A stretch of DNA of 15,068 nt. Origin: Acidobacteriota bacterium. Lineage in GTDB: Bacteria; Acidobacteriota; Polarisedimenticolia; JAPUIV01. Shown here one piece after another: positions 6,987 through 14,757 of the stretch. The first letter of the stretch is position 1. Each line of letters opens with the position of its first letter. Both the position numbers and the translations under genes were made by a program. The DNA lies in contig JAPUIV010000028.1 of NCBI GenBank assembly GCA_027296665.1, positions 1-15,068 of the forward strand. Reading direction: 5' to 3'. The notes below the pieces were generated by a model, which saw nothing but the letters and a program-made list of their open reading frames with translations, did no database searches and was not told the origin of the DNA.

Positions 6987-9900
6987 TTGTGGCCGGAGAA
7001 TTTTTCCCCCGCCTCGATCCGGACCTGGAGGCGGTTCACGGCCGGGGGCAGGGGGCAGGTCGCGAAAGGGGTGAAGGCGCAGGGGGGAGTATAGGCCTTG
7101 TTGAAATCCAAGATGACCGACCCGTCCTCCTCCAGGTCGGCGTACAGGAATCGGCCGGCCCCGTACGTTTCCTTCCGATTGGTTGGATCCGAGAATATGA
7201 AGAACAACAACCGGGGTTTTTCAGGGTACTCGATCACGGGGGTTAATCGGATCGTTCTACCCATCAGGGGAAACTGTACCTGCCCGGGCGCCTCCATCGA
7301 CTCCACCGTTCCAAGGACATTCGGAACCTGTATCTCCCGGGGAGGATCGAAGGGGATCAGTTTCGTTCGAATCCTGAAGCGGGGCTCGATCGGAAAATAG
7401 TTGAGACCCTGAAATCCGGTCCTGATCGGATTATTCGGATCCTTGACCCGGACTCCTGTTCTATTTCCCCTCCGGATCAGATACAGATAGAGATCGTTCA
7501 ATCTGAGGACATCCGGTTCCCCGCTGTCATCCGCCCGCAGAATCCTTTTGGTGATCACTTGTTCATCGAGAGTGATCCTCGATGTTTCCGGAGCGACGAG
7601 GCGGACCTTCCCCGACTTGAAAAAAAAACTGCCGGCGAAGGGAGGCGCAGTCCCTTCCGGAAGGACGATCGAGTTGGCCGGGTCGGTTCCGAAACGGTTT
7701 TCGCCTTCCCGCAGCCAGAACAGGCCCACCAGGGTGAGCCATCCGGTCTCCGATTGGAGCCGCTCGAGCCGCTCATCACGCCAGTTCTGGATTTCATTGG
7801 TGTGCCCTCCCATCGGGGAGACCAACCCGGGTCGAGCCGGTGAACCTGTCAACGGTTCCCGTCCAAGAAGGAGTTCGATATCCAGGTTGCGGACCCGGGA
7901 GCGGATCCGGTCGAGGTCTTCCCGGTAAAGCCGGTTGAAATCAACCAGGACCCTGTCCAGAAATTCTTCCGCCTGGCGGAGATAGTTTTCCTGCGCCGCG
8001 GTGGGCGCCTCCCATGTCGTCTCGAGAGAACCCTGTATGTAGTCGATTTTTGCCAGGACGTCGTCCCGGCGAATGTATCCCTTGGTGTCGGGAGGGGCCC
8101 AGAATCGTTTCTCCATCTCCAGGAAGCGGTCTTTCATAGATTCCACCGCTTCGCCAAGTTCTTCATCACTTTTGTTTTTCTGGATCCGTTCCAGGATGGT
8201 GTTGAGGTCGGATACAGTCTCCGCGATCCTTTCGATAGCTTCGGTCATCCTTCCCTTCATCTCTCCAGCCTGGAGGATCGCCTTGTACTTCTTTTGCCGG
8301 TCCTGGTCGGGTATGGGTGTTCGGGGATCGGGAAGGACCTGGAACGCACCTGTCGCTTCCTGCTCCCCATAAGTTACTCGAATTCGATAGAATCCCGCAG
8401 GCATCTCGGGGCCCTTCGGTTCCCCGCGCCACCAGGCGCGGGCATTTTCCGGTTCCCGGAACGGATCTCCGCGGAGATCCCAGACGGCACGGTTGATTCC
8501 GAGATGCGCGGGAACCTGGATGGTTCTGACCGGGATCCCCTCCCGGTCCTGGATCTGGATCTCCACCTGCGGCCCTTTTTTCTCCTGGTCAGCCGGTTTA
8601 GGTATGTTGGTCTGGATCTTTCTGCCGGGTTCGGAATCTTTCCGTTTTTCCTGCCGTTCCTTCATCTCCTTGTGTGAGGGAAGTCCTTTCAGGTTCAGGG
8701 AATAGGTGATGAGCGCCCCGTAGGGCCGGTTCTCCCCGCGGAACTCCCCGTGACCCGGGAACCGTGAGGCTCCCGTCCGCTTGACCCGGTATTGCCGGGC
8801 CGGCGGGATGTCGAACAGATGGATCGACTCCTTGAGAACCTTCTTCGAAAGAGAGCGAAGAGGGGAAATATCGTCCAGAATGAAGGCGCTCCTTCCATGC
8901 GTCCCGATGACCAGCGCGTGGTCGATCGGGTGAACCACCAGGTCGCGCACCCCCACCGCCGGAATCCCGTGGCGCCAGGGAATCCAGCTCCGACCGGCGT
9001 CCAATGTGAGGTACAGGCCGAATTCCGTTCCCAGGAAAAGGAGGTCGGGATCGACGGGATCCTGCGCGATCGACAGGGCGTATCCGCGTATCGAATCGGT
9101 CACTAGCGATTTCCAAGTCTTGCCGAAATTATCGGTCCGGTACACATAGGGCGTCCAGTTGGCTCTGCGGTGGTCGTCCAGAACCACGAATGCCGAGCCC
9201 GGATCGAACTTCGACGGTTCGATGTGAGGCACCCAGGTGTTGGGAGGCACACCCCGCAGTTGGTCTTCCACGCTCTTCCAGTTTTCCCCGCCGTCCCGGG
9301 TCAAGTGAATCCGCCCGTCATCGGTCCCGACCCAGATCACCCCCGGTTGCACGGGGCTGGGCGCGATCGCCAGGATCGAGGTGAAGTTTTCAGCTCCCGT
9401 CACGTCCGGGGTCAGGCCGCCGCTTTCGGCCTGTTTCTGCCATTCCGGATTGTTGGTGGTCAGGTCTTGGCTGAGAACCGACCAGCTCTCCCCGCGGTCG
9501 GTGGATTTGTGGACGAACTGGCTGCCATAGTAGATCGTTTCCGCCTCGAAGGGATCGATCGCCAGGGCGGCGTTCCAGTTGAAGCGCAATTCGGTCCCTT
9601 CGGGCATCGGCGGCCGGATATCTTTCCGTTCTCCGGTCACCAGGTCGAACCGCTTGAGGAATCCCCGCTGGCTCATCGAGTAGCCCTGCGTGGGATGGGA
9701 TCGATCCGGACGGGTATCGAATCCGTCACCGAAACCCACTTCCATCCAGTGTTGATTGCGAATGCCGCCGTTTTCCCAGACGGCGCTGGGCCCTCTCCAG
9801 GAGCCGTTGTCCTGCATGCCGCCGTACACGTTGAAGGGGGTCTCCATATCGACATCGATATGGTAATACTGGGCCAGGGGAAGGTTGGCGACGAACCGCC

Positions 9901-11047
9901 AGGTTTTCCCCCGGTCCTCGCTCATGGCCACGCCGCCATCGTTGCCGTCGATCATGAAGTCGGGGTGGTTCGGATCGATCCAGAGCGCGTGGTGGTCGGG
10001 ATGCACATCGGCATAGGGTGTGAGGATCTCGAAGCTTTTCCCGCCGTCATCGGAAACGCTCAGAAGGGACCAGAGGTTATACACCCTGTTGGGGAGTTCC
10101 GGATCGACGCGGATGTCGGCGTAATAGAACGGCCGGGAGGCGATGTCGAAGGCGGTGTTAACCGTCCTCCACGTGCGGCCGCCGTCCTCGGAGCGGAGCA
10201 GGGCGCTTTGCTCCGCCTCGACAAGGGCATAGACGACCGCGGGGGACGATCGGGAGAATGCGATGCCGATCCGGCCCAGGTTCCCCTCCGGCAGGCCATC
10301 CTCCGGTGTGAGCCGTTCCCAACTCTCCCCTCCATCTGAAGTCGCGTACAGGCCGGAAGAGGATCCTCCCGACCGGAAAAACCAGGGCCAGCGCCGGTGT
10401 TCCCACATGGCTGCGAACAGGCGGTTCGGGTTGGCGGGATCGATGGCCAGGTCGGCCGCCCCGGTTCGTTCGTTGACATACAAGATCTTTTCCCAGGTGT
10501 TGCCTCCATCCCGGGTCCGGAACACGCCCCGCTCCCGGTTCTCTCCCCAAGTGGTTCCCATGGCGGCGACGTAGGCGACATTGGGGTCGGTGGGGTGGAG
10601 AAGGATCCGGCTGATCCGTTCGGTTTTCTCGAGACCCAGATGTTTCCATGTCCTCCCGGCGTCGATCGATTTGTACATGCCGTTTCCGACCGAGACGCTG
10701 TTGCGGGTGTTGCCTTCCCCGGTCCCCACCCAGACGATATCCGGGATCGGCTGAAAGACCTTGACGGCGCCAATGGCCGCCACCGGTTGATCGTCGAAGA
10801 TCGGTTCCCAGGTGTTTCCGCGGTTTTCCGATTTCCACAGCCCTCCCGTGGCGCTGCCGATGTAGATAATGGCGGGATTCGATTCCACCGCGTCGATGGC
10901 GGCAATCCGGCCGCTCATTCCGGCCGGCCCTATCGATCGGGCCCGCATCCCCGCGAGAAGCGCCGGATCGATCTCCGCGAGGGAGGGAGATCCCGGGAAG
11001 ATGAGAAACGGGACTACGAGTAGGATCGAGACCAGTTGGACTTTCAT
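6983..11047 (-). CDS. secreted Asp-box beta-propeller (VPS10/BNR-like) protein fused to DUF1684
   Basis: 1354 residues from ATG 11047. A signal peptide (about 1-24, cleavage near SLA-E) is followed by a large beta-propeller region (about 30-720). This carries eleven Asp-box (BNR) motifs of the S/T-x-D-x-G-x-x-W type, such as SEDGGRTW, TRDGGNTW and TSDGGESW. A GTHGRS stretch closes the propeller, then come a probable Ig-like strand region (about 780-915) and a charged helical region (about 915-1070). From about 1088 to the end the sequence is a full DUF1684 domain: WLTLVGLFWL, a GENRFGTDP-like block, ETYGAGRFLYAD, and a C-terminal block with AYTPPCAFTPFATCPLPP and RIEAGEKF. Both families are of unknown biochemical function; 'glycosyl hydrolase' labels on the first half are not supported by a catalytic site here. 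Longer in-frame starts up to 11413 are rejected because they run inside the transporter gene. A GGAGG lies 4 nt before this ATG. Confidence 0.88.
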   Translation of the reverse strand: MKVQLVSILLVVPFLIFPGSPSLAEIDPALLAGMRARSIGPAGMSGRIAAIDAVESNPAIIYIGSATGGLWKSENRGNTWEPIFDDQPVAAIGAVKVFQPIPDIVWVGTGEGNTRNSVSVGNGMYKSIDAGRTWKHLGLEKTERISRILLHPTDPNVAYVAAMGTTWGENRERGVFRTRDGGNTWEKILYVNERTGAADLAIDPANPNRLFAAMWEHRRWPWFFRSGGSSSGLYATSDGGESWERLTPEDGLPEGNLGRIGIAFSRSSPAVVYALVEAEQSALLRSEDGGRTWRTVNTAFDIASRPFYYADIRVDPELPNRVYNLWSLLSVSDDGGKSFEILTPYADVHPDHHALWIDPNHPDFMIDGNDGGVAMSEDRGKTWRFVANLPLAQYYHIDVDMETPFNVYGGMQDNGSWRGPSAVWENGGIRNQHWMEVGFGDGFDTRPDRSHPTQGYSMSQRGFLKRFDLVTGERKDIRPPMPEGTELRFNWNAALAIDPFEAETIYYGSQFVHKSTDRGESWSVLSQDLTTNNPEWQKQAESGGLTPDVTGAENFTSILAIAPSPVQPGVIWVGTDDGRIHLTRDGGENWKSVEDQLRGVPPNTWVPHIEPSKFDPGSAFVVLDDHRRANWTPYVYRTDNFGKTWKSLVTDSIRGYALSIAQDPVDPDLLFLGTEFGLYLTLDAGRSWIPWRHGIPAVGVRDLVVHPIDHALVIGTHGRSAFILDDISPLRSLSKKVLKESIHLFDIPPARQYRVKRTGASRFPGHGEFRGENRPYGALITYSLNLKGLPSHKEMKERQEKRKDSEPGRKIQTNIPKPADQEKKGPQVEIQIQDREGIPVRTIQVPAHLGINRAVWDLRGDPFREPENARAWWRGEPKGPEMPAGFYRIRVTYGEQEATGAFQVLPDPRTPIPDQDRQKKYKAILQAGEMKGRMTEAIERIAETVSDLNTILERIQKNKSDEELGEAVESMKDRFLEMEKRFWAPPDTKGYIRRDDVLAKIDYIQGSLETTWEAPTAAQENYLRQAEEFLDRVLVDFNRLYREDLDRIRSRVRNLDIELLLGREPLTGSPARPGLVSPMGGHTNEIQNWRDERLERLQSETGWLTLVGLFWLREGENRFGTDPANSIVLPEGTAPPFAGSFFFKSGKVRLVAPETSRITLDEQVITKRILRADDSGEPDVLRLNDLYLYLIRRGNRTGVRVKDPNNPIRTGFQGLNYFPIEPRFRIRTKLIPFDPPREIQVPNVLGTVESMEAPGQVQFPLMGRTIRLTPVIEYPEKPRLLFFIFSDPTNRKETYGAGRFLYADLEEDGSVILDFNKAYTPPCAFTPFATCPLPPAVNRLQVRIEAGEKFSGHN

Positions 11048-12441
11048 TACGCCTCCGGAAGAACGGGCCCAGCACTCCCGGCCGGGAAGGTTTCCTTCCT
11101 CGCGGCCAGTGAGGAGACAAGCCAGAGGGAAAAAATGGTCGAGGTGAGGGCGGCGACCGCCATGAGACCGACAAGCAAGCCGTACAGGCCGGGGAACCCG
11201 TACCGGACGGCCAGATGCATGCCGATCCATGCGGCCGGAAGGGTCAGGACGGCGAACCTGAATATTGCCATGATGAGCCCCGGACCGCCGCGATGCATCC
11301 CCTCGAACACCGGCCGGCACAGAAGGAATGGTGCTCCCAGGAGGCAGGCGAACGGCACCAGACGCAGGGCAAAGGTGGTGTACTGAATGGTCAGGGGAGC
11401 CTCCGCCAACCATCCCGCCAACCTGGAGGCGAGAAGGAACACGACCGGACCCACCACCAGGATGCAGTAGGCGAGGGAGGCTAGTCCAATCTCCTTGAGA
11501 CCCCTGCGGATCCCGGGAAGATCATCCCGCCCCAACCTCAAGGCGACGTAGGGCAAGAGGGCCACCCCGCCGGCGATGATGGGATTCAGGGTGAACAGGA
11601 CCACGCGGAAAAAGATGGCGTAGGCCGCGATCGCTTCGGTGGGATTTTCCATCCGGGCCAGGAGACCGTTGACCACGCCCGTTTCAGTTGCCATCAGAAC
11701 GAAGGTCAGGGATGAAGGGATGGCCAGCGACAGGATGGTCCGGTAGGGGAAGGGATCCTTTTCGGTCCGATCGACCCCGGCGGTCTCCATTCGTTCCGAT
11801 TCATGCTGGTTTGCCTTGTGAAGCGCATAGGCCAGACCGCCGAGACGCCCCAGTACGGTCGAGATGGCGATGCCGAACACACCCCAATGCAGGACGAAGA
11901 CGAAGAAGGTGTTGAGGATGACATTGATGAGGTTCGACCAGATCCCGGCCCACATGGTCGAGCGCGTATCTTGATGCGCCTTGAGGATCGAATCGGGAAT
12001 GATCGACCAGAAGGCGGTCACGGAGGACCCGACCATCAGGACCGTTCCGTAGACCTGAAAATTTCGAGCCAGGGCCGGTTCGAGATTCAGGTGAGGAGCG
12101 CCAAACCAGATGCCTGCGCCGAGCAAGGCGAACACCGGACTGACCAGGATCACCAGACGCCAGGTCAGCCGGAGGTACTGGTGGATGCGCCCTCCCTGGT
12201 TGCCCGCCATCGCCTTGGAAAGACTCGAAGTCAGGCCGGTGGAAAGACCTACCCATAGGGCGATCATCAGGAACTCGAAGGGAGCGGTCAGGCCGATCGA
12301 CCCCACCGCGGCATCGCCGAGGGTTGCGGCGTAAGCGGTGTCGACGAACGCGAAGGCGGCCCTCATCCAGAAGGAGATCACCAGGGGAGCCGCCATATGG
12401 AGCACGGAGGGGGGGTTCAAAGAATATCGACTGGTAGCCAA
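11047..12441 (-). CDS. MATE-family multidrug/metabolite efflux transporter
   Basis: Integral membrane protein of 464 residues, the usual MATE size (450-460), with about twelve hydrophobic helices in two halves separated by a charged loop (near QHESERMETAGVDRTEKDPF). The first helix contains the typical APLVISFWMRAAFAFVDTAY element. Each half has the MATE-like pattern of a long first helix followed by Gly/Ala-rich segments. It would export small cationic or metabolic compounds by Na+ or H+ antiport; the substrate is unknown. I chose TTG 12441 because AAAGGAG lies 4 nt upstream and a strong promoter sits 39 nt upstream. Longer frames to 12612 would cross that promoter, and an internal Met start would cut helix 1. 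It shares TAATG with the downstream propeller gene, which makes a two-gene operon. Confidence 0.9.
   Translation of the reverse strand: MATSRYSLNPPSVLHMAAPLVISFWMRAAFAFVDTAYAATLGDAAVGSIGLTAPFEFLMIALWVGLSTGLTSSLSKAMAGNQGGRIHQYLRLTWRLVILVSPVFALLGAGIWFGAPHLNLEPALARNFQVYGTVLMVGSSVTAFWSIIPDSILKAHQDTRSTMWAGIWSNLINVILNTFFVFVLHWGVFGIAISTVLGRLGGLAYALHKANQHESERMETAGVDRTEKDPFPYRTILSLAIPSSLTFVLMATETGVVNGLLARMENPTEAIAAYAIFFRVVLFTLNPIIAGGVALLPYVALRLGRDDLPGIRRGLKEIGLASLAYCILVVGPVVFLLASRLAGWLAEAPLTIQYTTFALRLVPFACLLGAPFLLCRPVFEGMHRGGPGLIMAIFRFAVLTLPAAWIGMHLAVRYGFPGLYGLLVGLMAVAALTSTIFSLWLVSSLAARKETFPAGSAGPVLPEA
11052..11056 (-). promoter_or_regulatory. ribosome binding site of the propeller-DUF1684 gene
   Basis: GGAGG on the - strand, 4 nt before ATG 11047, located inside the last codons of the transporter gene. 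The two genes overlap as TAATG, so terminating ribosomes can restart here. Confidence 0.7.
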
Positions 12442-12445
12442 CGGT

Positions 12446-12452
12446 CTCCTTT
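12446..12452 (-). promoter_or_regulatory. ribosome binding site supporting the TTG start of the MATE gene
   Basis: AAAGGAG on the - strand, 4 nt before TTG 12441. It is the only good Shine-Dalgarno match near the expected N terminus of the transporter. Confidence 0.7.
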
Positions 12453-12479
12453 CGTCTCGTACCGACGGAGAGATGGTTG

Positions 12480-12508
12480 ATTCTACCTGCCCGGCGCCCC
12501 CATGCCAA
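12480..12508 (-). promoter_or_regulatory. sigma70-like promoter of the MATE-propeller operon
   Basis: On the - strand TTGGCA (12508-12503), a 17-nt spacer and TAGAAT (12485-12480), matching 4-5 of 6 bases in each box. The start of transcription would be near 12473, giving a leader of about 32 nt that includes the AAAGGAG site. It is the best promoter match I found in the window. Confidence 0.65.
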
Positions 12509-12538
12509 CCGCCGGGGAGAGACGGAGAGCTTTCCCGT

Positions 12539-12567
12539 TTGGCTTCCCGGGCGGATCGCGGTAGGAT
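12539..12567 (+). promoter_or_regulatory. possible promoter of the M20 peptidase gene
   Basis: TTGGCT (12539-12544), a 17-nt spacer and TAGGAT (12562-12567), placing the start of transcription near 12574 and leaving a leader of about 37 nt. It is divergent from the MATE promoter, with the two -35 boxes about 30 nt apart, so a single regulator could control both. Confidence 0.4.
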
Positions 12568-12610
12568 CGGAATCATTTTTCCCGCGTCCTGCACGCAGAA
12601 AGGGAGCTCC

Positions 12611-14026
12611 ATGGAGACTCAAAAGATCCGAGATTTTGTCGACAGCACCTGGGACAAGAGCATCCTTCCTTCACTCAAAAAATACATCACCATTCCGAAC
12701 GTGTCGCCGGCATTCGATCCGGATTGGCAAAAGAACGGCCACATGGACAAAGCCGTTGATCTCATCTCTCATTGGATCCGATCCCGGGAGATTCCCGGCC
12801 TCAAACTGGACGTGGTCCGTCTGGAGGGGAGAACCCCGCTGCTGTTCATGGAAGTTCCCGGAGATCGGGAGGAGACCGTCCTGCTGTATGGCCACCTGGA
12901 CAAGCAGCCGCCGATGGAAGGTTGGGTTGAGGGACTGGGTCCCTGGACCCCGGTTGTCCGGGAGGACAAGCTGTATGGCCGGGGCGGAGCCGACGATGGC
13001 TACGCGGCCTTCACCGCCATCACCGCCATCCATGCCCTGAAACAGCAGGCGATTCCCCACGCCCGCTGCGTGATCCTCATCGAGGCATGCGAGGAGAGCG
13101 GCAGCGGCGATCTTCCTCATTACATCGAGATGCTGGAGGAACGGATCGGCTCCCCCAGCCTGATCATCTGCCTTGATTCGGGGTGCGGGAACTACGACCA
13201 GCTCTGGGTCACCACTTCTCTGCGCGGATTGATCGGCGGAACCCTCACGGTTTCCATCCTATCGGAGGGCGTTCATTCGGGAGACGGTACCGGCGTGGTT
13301 CCCTCGAGCTTCCGGATCCTTCGGAAGATCTTGAGCCGTCTGGAGAATCAGGACACGGGAGAGATCATACCCGGCGTTTTTTCCGCCTCCATTCCCGAAC
13401 AGAGGATCGAACAGACGGGGAAAACCGCGGAGATCCTGGGATCTTCGATCTACGATAAATTTCCGTTGGTGGGGGACATGAAGCCGGTCACCCTGGACGG
13501 CAGGGAGTTATTGCTGAACCGGACCTGGCGCCCCCAGTTGGAGATCACCGGGGCGGACGGATTCCCTCCCACCGCCCAGGCGGGAAACGTTCTCCGGGCG
13601 AGTACGGCCGCCAAGGTATCGCTGCGATTGCCGCCGACCACCGACCCGGATCAGGCGGCCGCTGCCCTGAAACAGTTGCTCGAAAAAGACCCGCCCTACG
13701 GCGCCCGGGTCACCTTTGAGGCCGATACTCCCGCCCAGGGATGGAACGCTCCGGCGGTGGCTCCCTGGTTGGAGGAATCGGTACGGCAAGCCTCCTCGGA
13801 CTTTTTCGGCAAGGAGGCCTGCTACATGGGAGAGGGAGGCTCAATCCCCTTCATGGGGATGCTGGGAGAGAAATTTCCCCAGGCCCAGTTCCTGATCACC
13901 GGCCTGCTCGGTCCGAAGTCCAATGCACACGGTCCCAACGAGTTTCTCGACATCCCGACGGGCAAGCGGCTAACCAGTTGCACCGCCAAAGTTCTCGAGG
14001 ATCACTTCAAGCATTTCAGCGGTTGA
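12611..14026 (+). CDS. M20-family metallopeptidase (dipeptidase/ArgE-DapE-CPG2 superfamily)
   Basis: Zinc-dependent peptidase of 471 residues with a complete M20 active site: H95 and D97 in GHLDK, bridging D128 in GRGGADDG, catalytic base E161 and ligand E162 in EACEESG, D189 in CLDSG, and H440 in NAHGPNE. A lid/dimerisation domain lies between about 205 and 330. The HLDKQPPMEGW and GADDGYA blocks resemble the carnosine-dipeptidase/CNDP-like branch, so cleavage of dipeptides or short peptides is likely. There is no signal peptide, so it is probably cytoplasmic. ATG 12611 has AGGGAG 4 nt upstream. The frame runs open back to 12338, but that stretch crosses the promoter region and encodes nothing M20-like. 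It overlaps the convergent GST-like gene by 11 bp at the 3' ends. Confidence 0.93.
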   Translation: METQKIRDFVDSTWDKSILPSLKKYITIPNVSPAFDPDWQKNGHMDKAVDLISHWIRSREIPGLKLDVVRLEGRTPLLFMEVPGDREETVLLYGHLDKQPPMEGWVEGLGPWTPVVREDKLYGRGGADDGYAAFTAITAIHALKQQAIPHARCVILIEACEESGSGDLPHYIEMLEERIGSPSLIICLDSGCGNYDQLWVTTSLRGLIGGTLTVSILSEGVHSGDGTGVVPSSFRILRKILSRLENQDTGEIIPGVFSASIPEQRIEQTGKTAEILGSSIYDKFPLVGDMKPVTLDGRELLLNRTWRPQLEITGADGFPPTAQAGNVLRASTAAKVSLRLPPTTDPDQAAAALKQLLEKDPPYGARVTFEADTPAQGWNAPAVAPWLEESVRQASSDFFGKEACYMGEGGSIPFMGMLGEKFPQAQFLITGLLGPKSNAHGPNEFLDIPTGKRLTSCTAKVLEDHFKHFSG

Positions 14027-14666
14027 AGACCATTACCTTCTCGATCCAGGCCCGGGTTTTCTCCCGGCCATCGCCCAGGTGAAGGTTTTTCTGGAAGAAC
14101 TCCCCGATCGAGTTCCCCTGCGCCGCCTCCGCGGGAAGCATTCCCAGGCTCACGAACGGGGCGGCGGTCACGTCGGCGGCGGTCATCTGGTTGCCGGCGA
14201 GCCAGGGAGTGGTTGCTAGTTGTTTCTCCACCCTGCCGGTAACTTCGTTGAGAATTCCGGATGCGCGCCGGAGTTCGGAAGAGTCGATCTCCTTTCCCAT
14301 CACCTGCTGGAAGCAGATTCCGATCGGTTCCGGCAGTTCCGTCACCGCAAAACTTTCCCATTCCTCGATCTGCTTCATGGTGGCGAAATCGGCCGAGAAC
14401 AGGTGGGGGGTCTTGCGGAAATTCGCGTCCAGGTACCGAAGGATCGCGGCGGCGCCGAAGAGTGCGGTTTGCCCATGGAGAATAGCGGGGGTCAACGGCT
14501 GGCCGGTGGCCTCGACCACCGCAGTCCGTTCCGCCGCGGCCGGGGGATATTCATTGAACTCAACCGGGATCGTCTCGAATTCGATCCCCTTGTAATTCAG
14601 GGCGATCCGTACCTTGATGTTGTTGGGTGAAAACCTGAGGTCGAAGAACTTGATCTTGTCGGACAT
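14016..14666 (-). CDS. glutathione S-transferase-fold protein with altered glutathione site
   Basis: 216-residue cytosolic protein with the GST layout: a thioredoxin-like domain (about 5-80) beginning FFDLRFSPNN, then an all-helical domain (about 90-210). S13 sits where Ser/Cys/Tyr catalytic residues occur, and P60 is in the expected cis-proline place (GQPLTPAIL). In most GSTs the next element reads E/D-S-A-A-I-L-x-Y-L; here it is G71-A72-A73-A74-IL-RYL, so the pair that holds the gamma-glutamyl group is missing. It may use another thiol or be a non-catalytic GST-like protein. The start has GGGAGA 7 nt upstream. The 3' end overlaps the M20 gene tail to tail. Confidence 0.88.
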   Translation of the reverse strand: MSDKIKFFDLRFSPNNIKVRIALNYKGIEFETIPVEFNEYPPAAAERTAVVEATGQPLTPAILHGQTALFGAAAILRYLDANFRKTPHLFSADFATMKQIEEWESFAVTELPEPIGICFQQVMGKEIDSSELRRASGILNEVTGRVEKQLATTPWLAGNQMTAADVTAAPFVSLGMLPAEAAQGNSIGEFFQKNLHLGDGREKTRAWIEKVMVFNR

Positions 14667-14694
14667 GGCGGTGTCTCCCAGGGAAAGGGGACTG

Positions 14695-14747
14695 GCACTG
14701 AAGGCTTGTATCTATAGGGTGTTAGAGCCAGGGTCTCGTTTCAGTGC
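14695..14747. repeat. inverted repeat beside the integrase, possible terminator or att-linked site
   Basis: GCACTGAA (14695-14702) and TTCAGTGC (14740-14747) are perfect 8-bp complements around a 37-nt loop. A smaller GGCT/AGCC pair lies inside (14703-14706 and 14726-14729). CCAGGGT occurs twice in direct orientation at 14728-14734 and 14750-14756. It starts 10 nt beyond the integrase stop and lies in the GST-like gene's promoter region, where TATAGA (14716-14711, - strand) is a weak -10 candidate. No tRNA gene is present. It could be an integrase terminator, recombinase binding arms, or chance. Confidence 0.4.
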
Positions 14748-14757
14748 TACCAGGGTG

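Noticed and set aside
9170..10339. 389-residue + strand frame opposite the propeller gene
   Set aside because: It mirrors the codon bias of the real - strand gene, with His/Gly/Val/Pro-rich sequence and no recognisable domain. The Asp-box frame is unambiguous.
11048..11413. 122-residue N-terminal extension of the propeller gene
   Set aside because: It lies entirely inside the transporter gene, and the signal peptide and GGAGG site begin at 11047.
12338..12610. 91-residue N-terminal extension of the M20 peptidase
   Set aside because: It crosses the MATE N terminus and both promoters and has no M20 features. ATG 12611 has an AGGGAG site.
14667..14757. tRNA fragment as integration target
   Set aside because: No cloverleaf, T-loop consensus or CCA-like end could be found in the gap on either strand.
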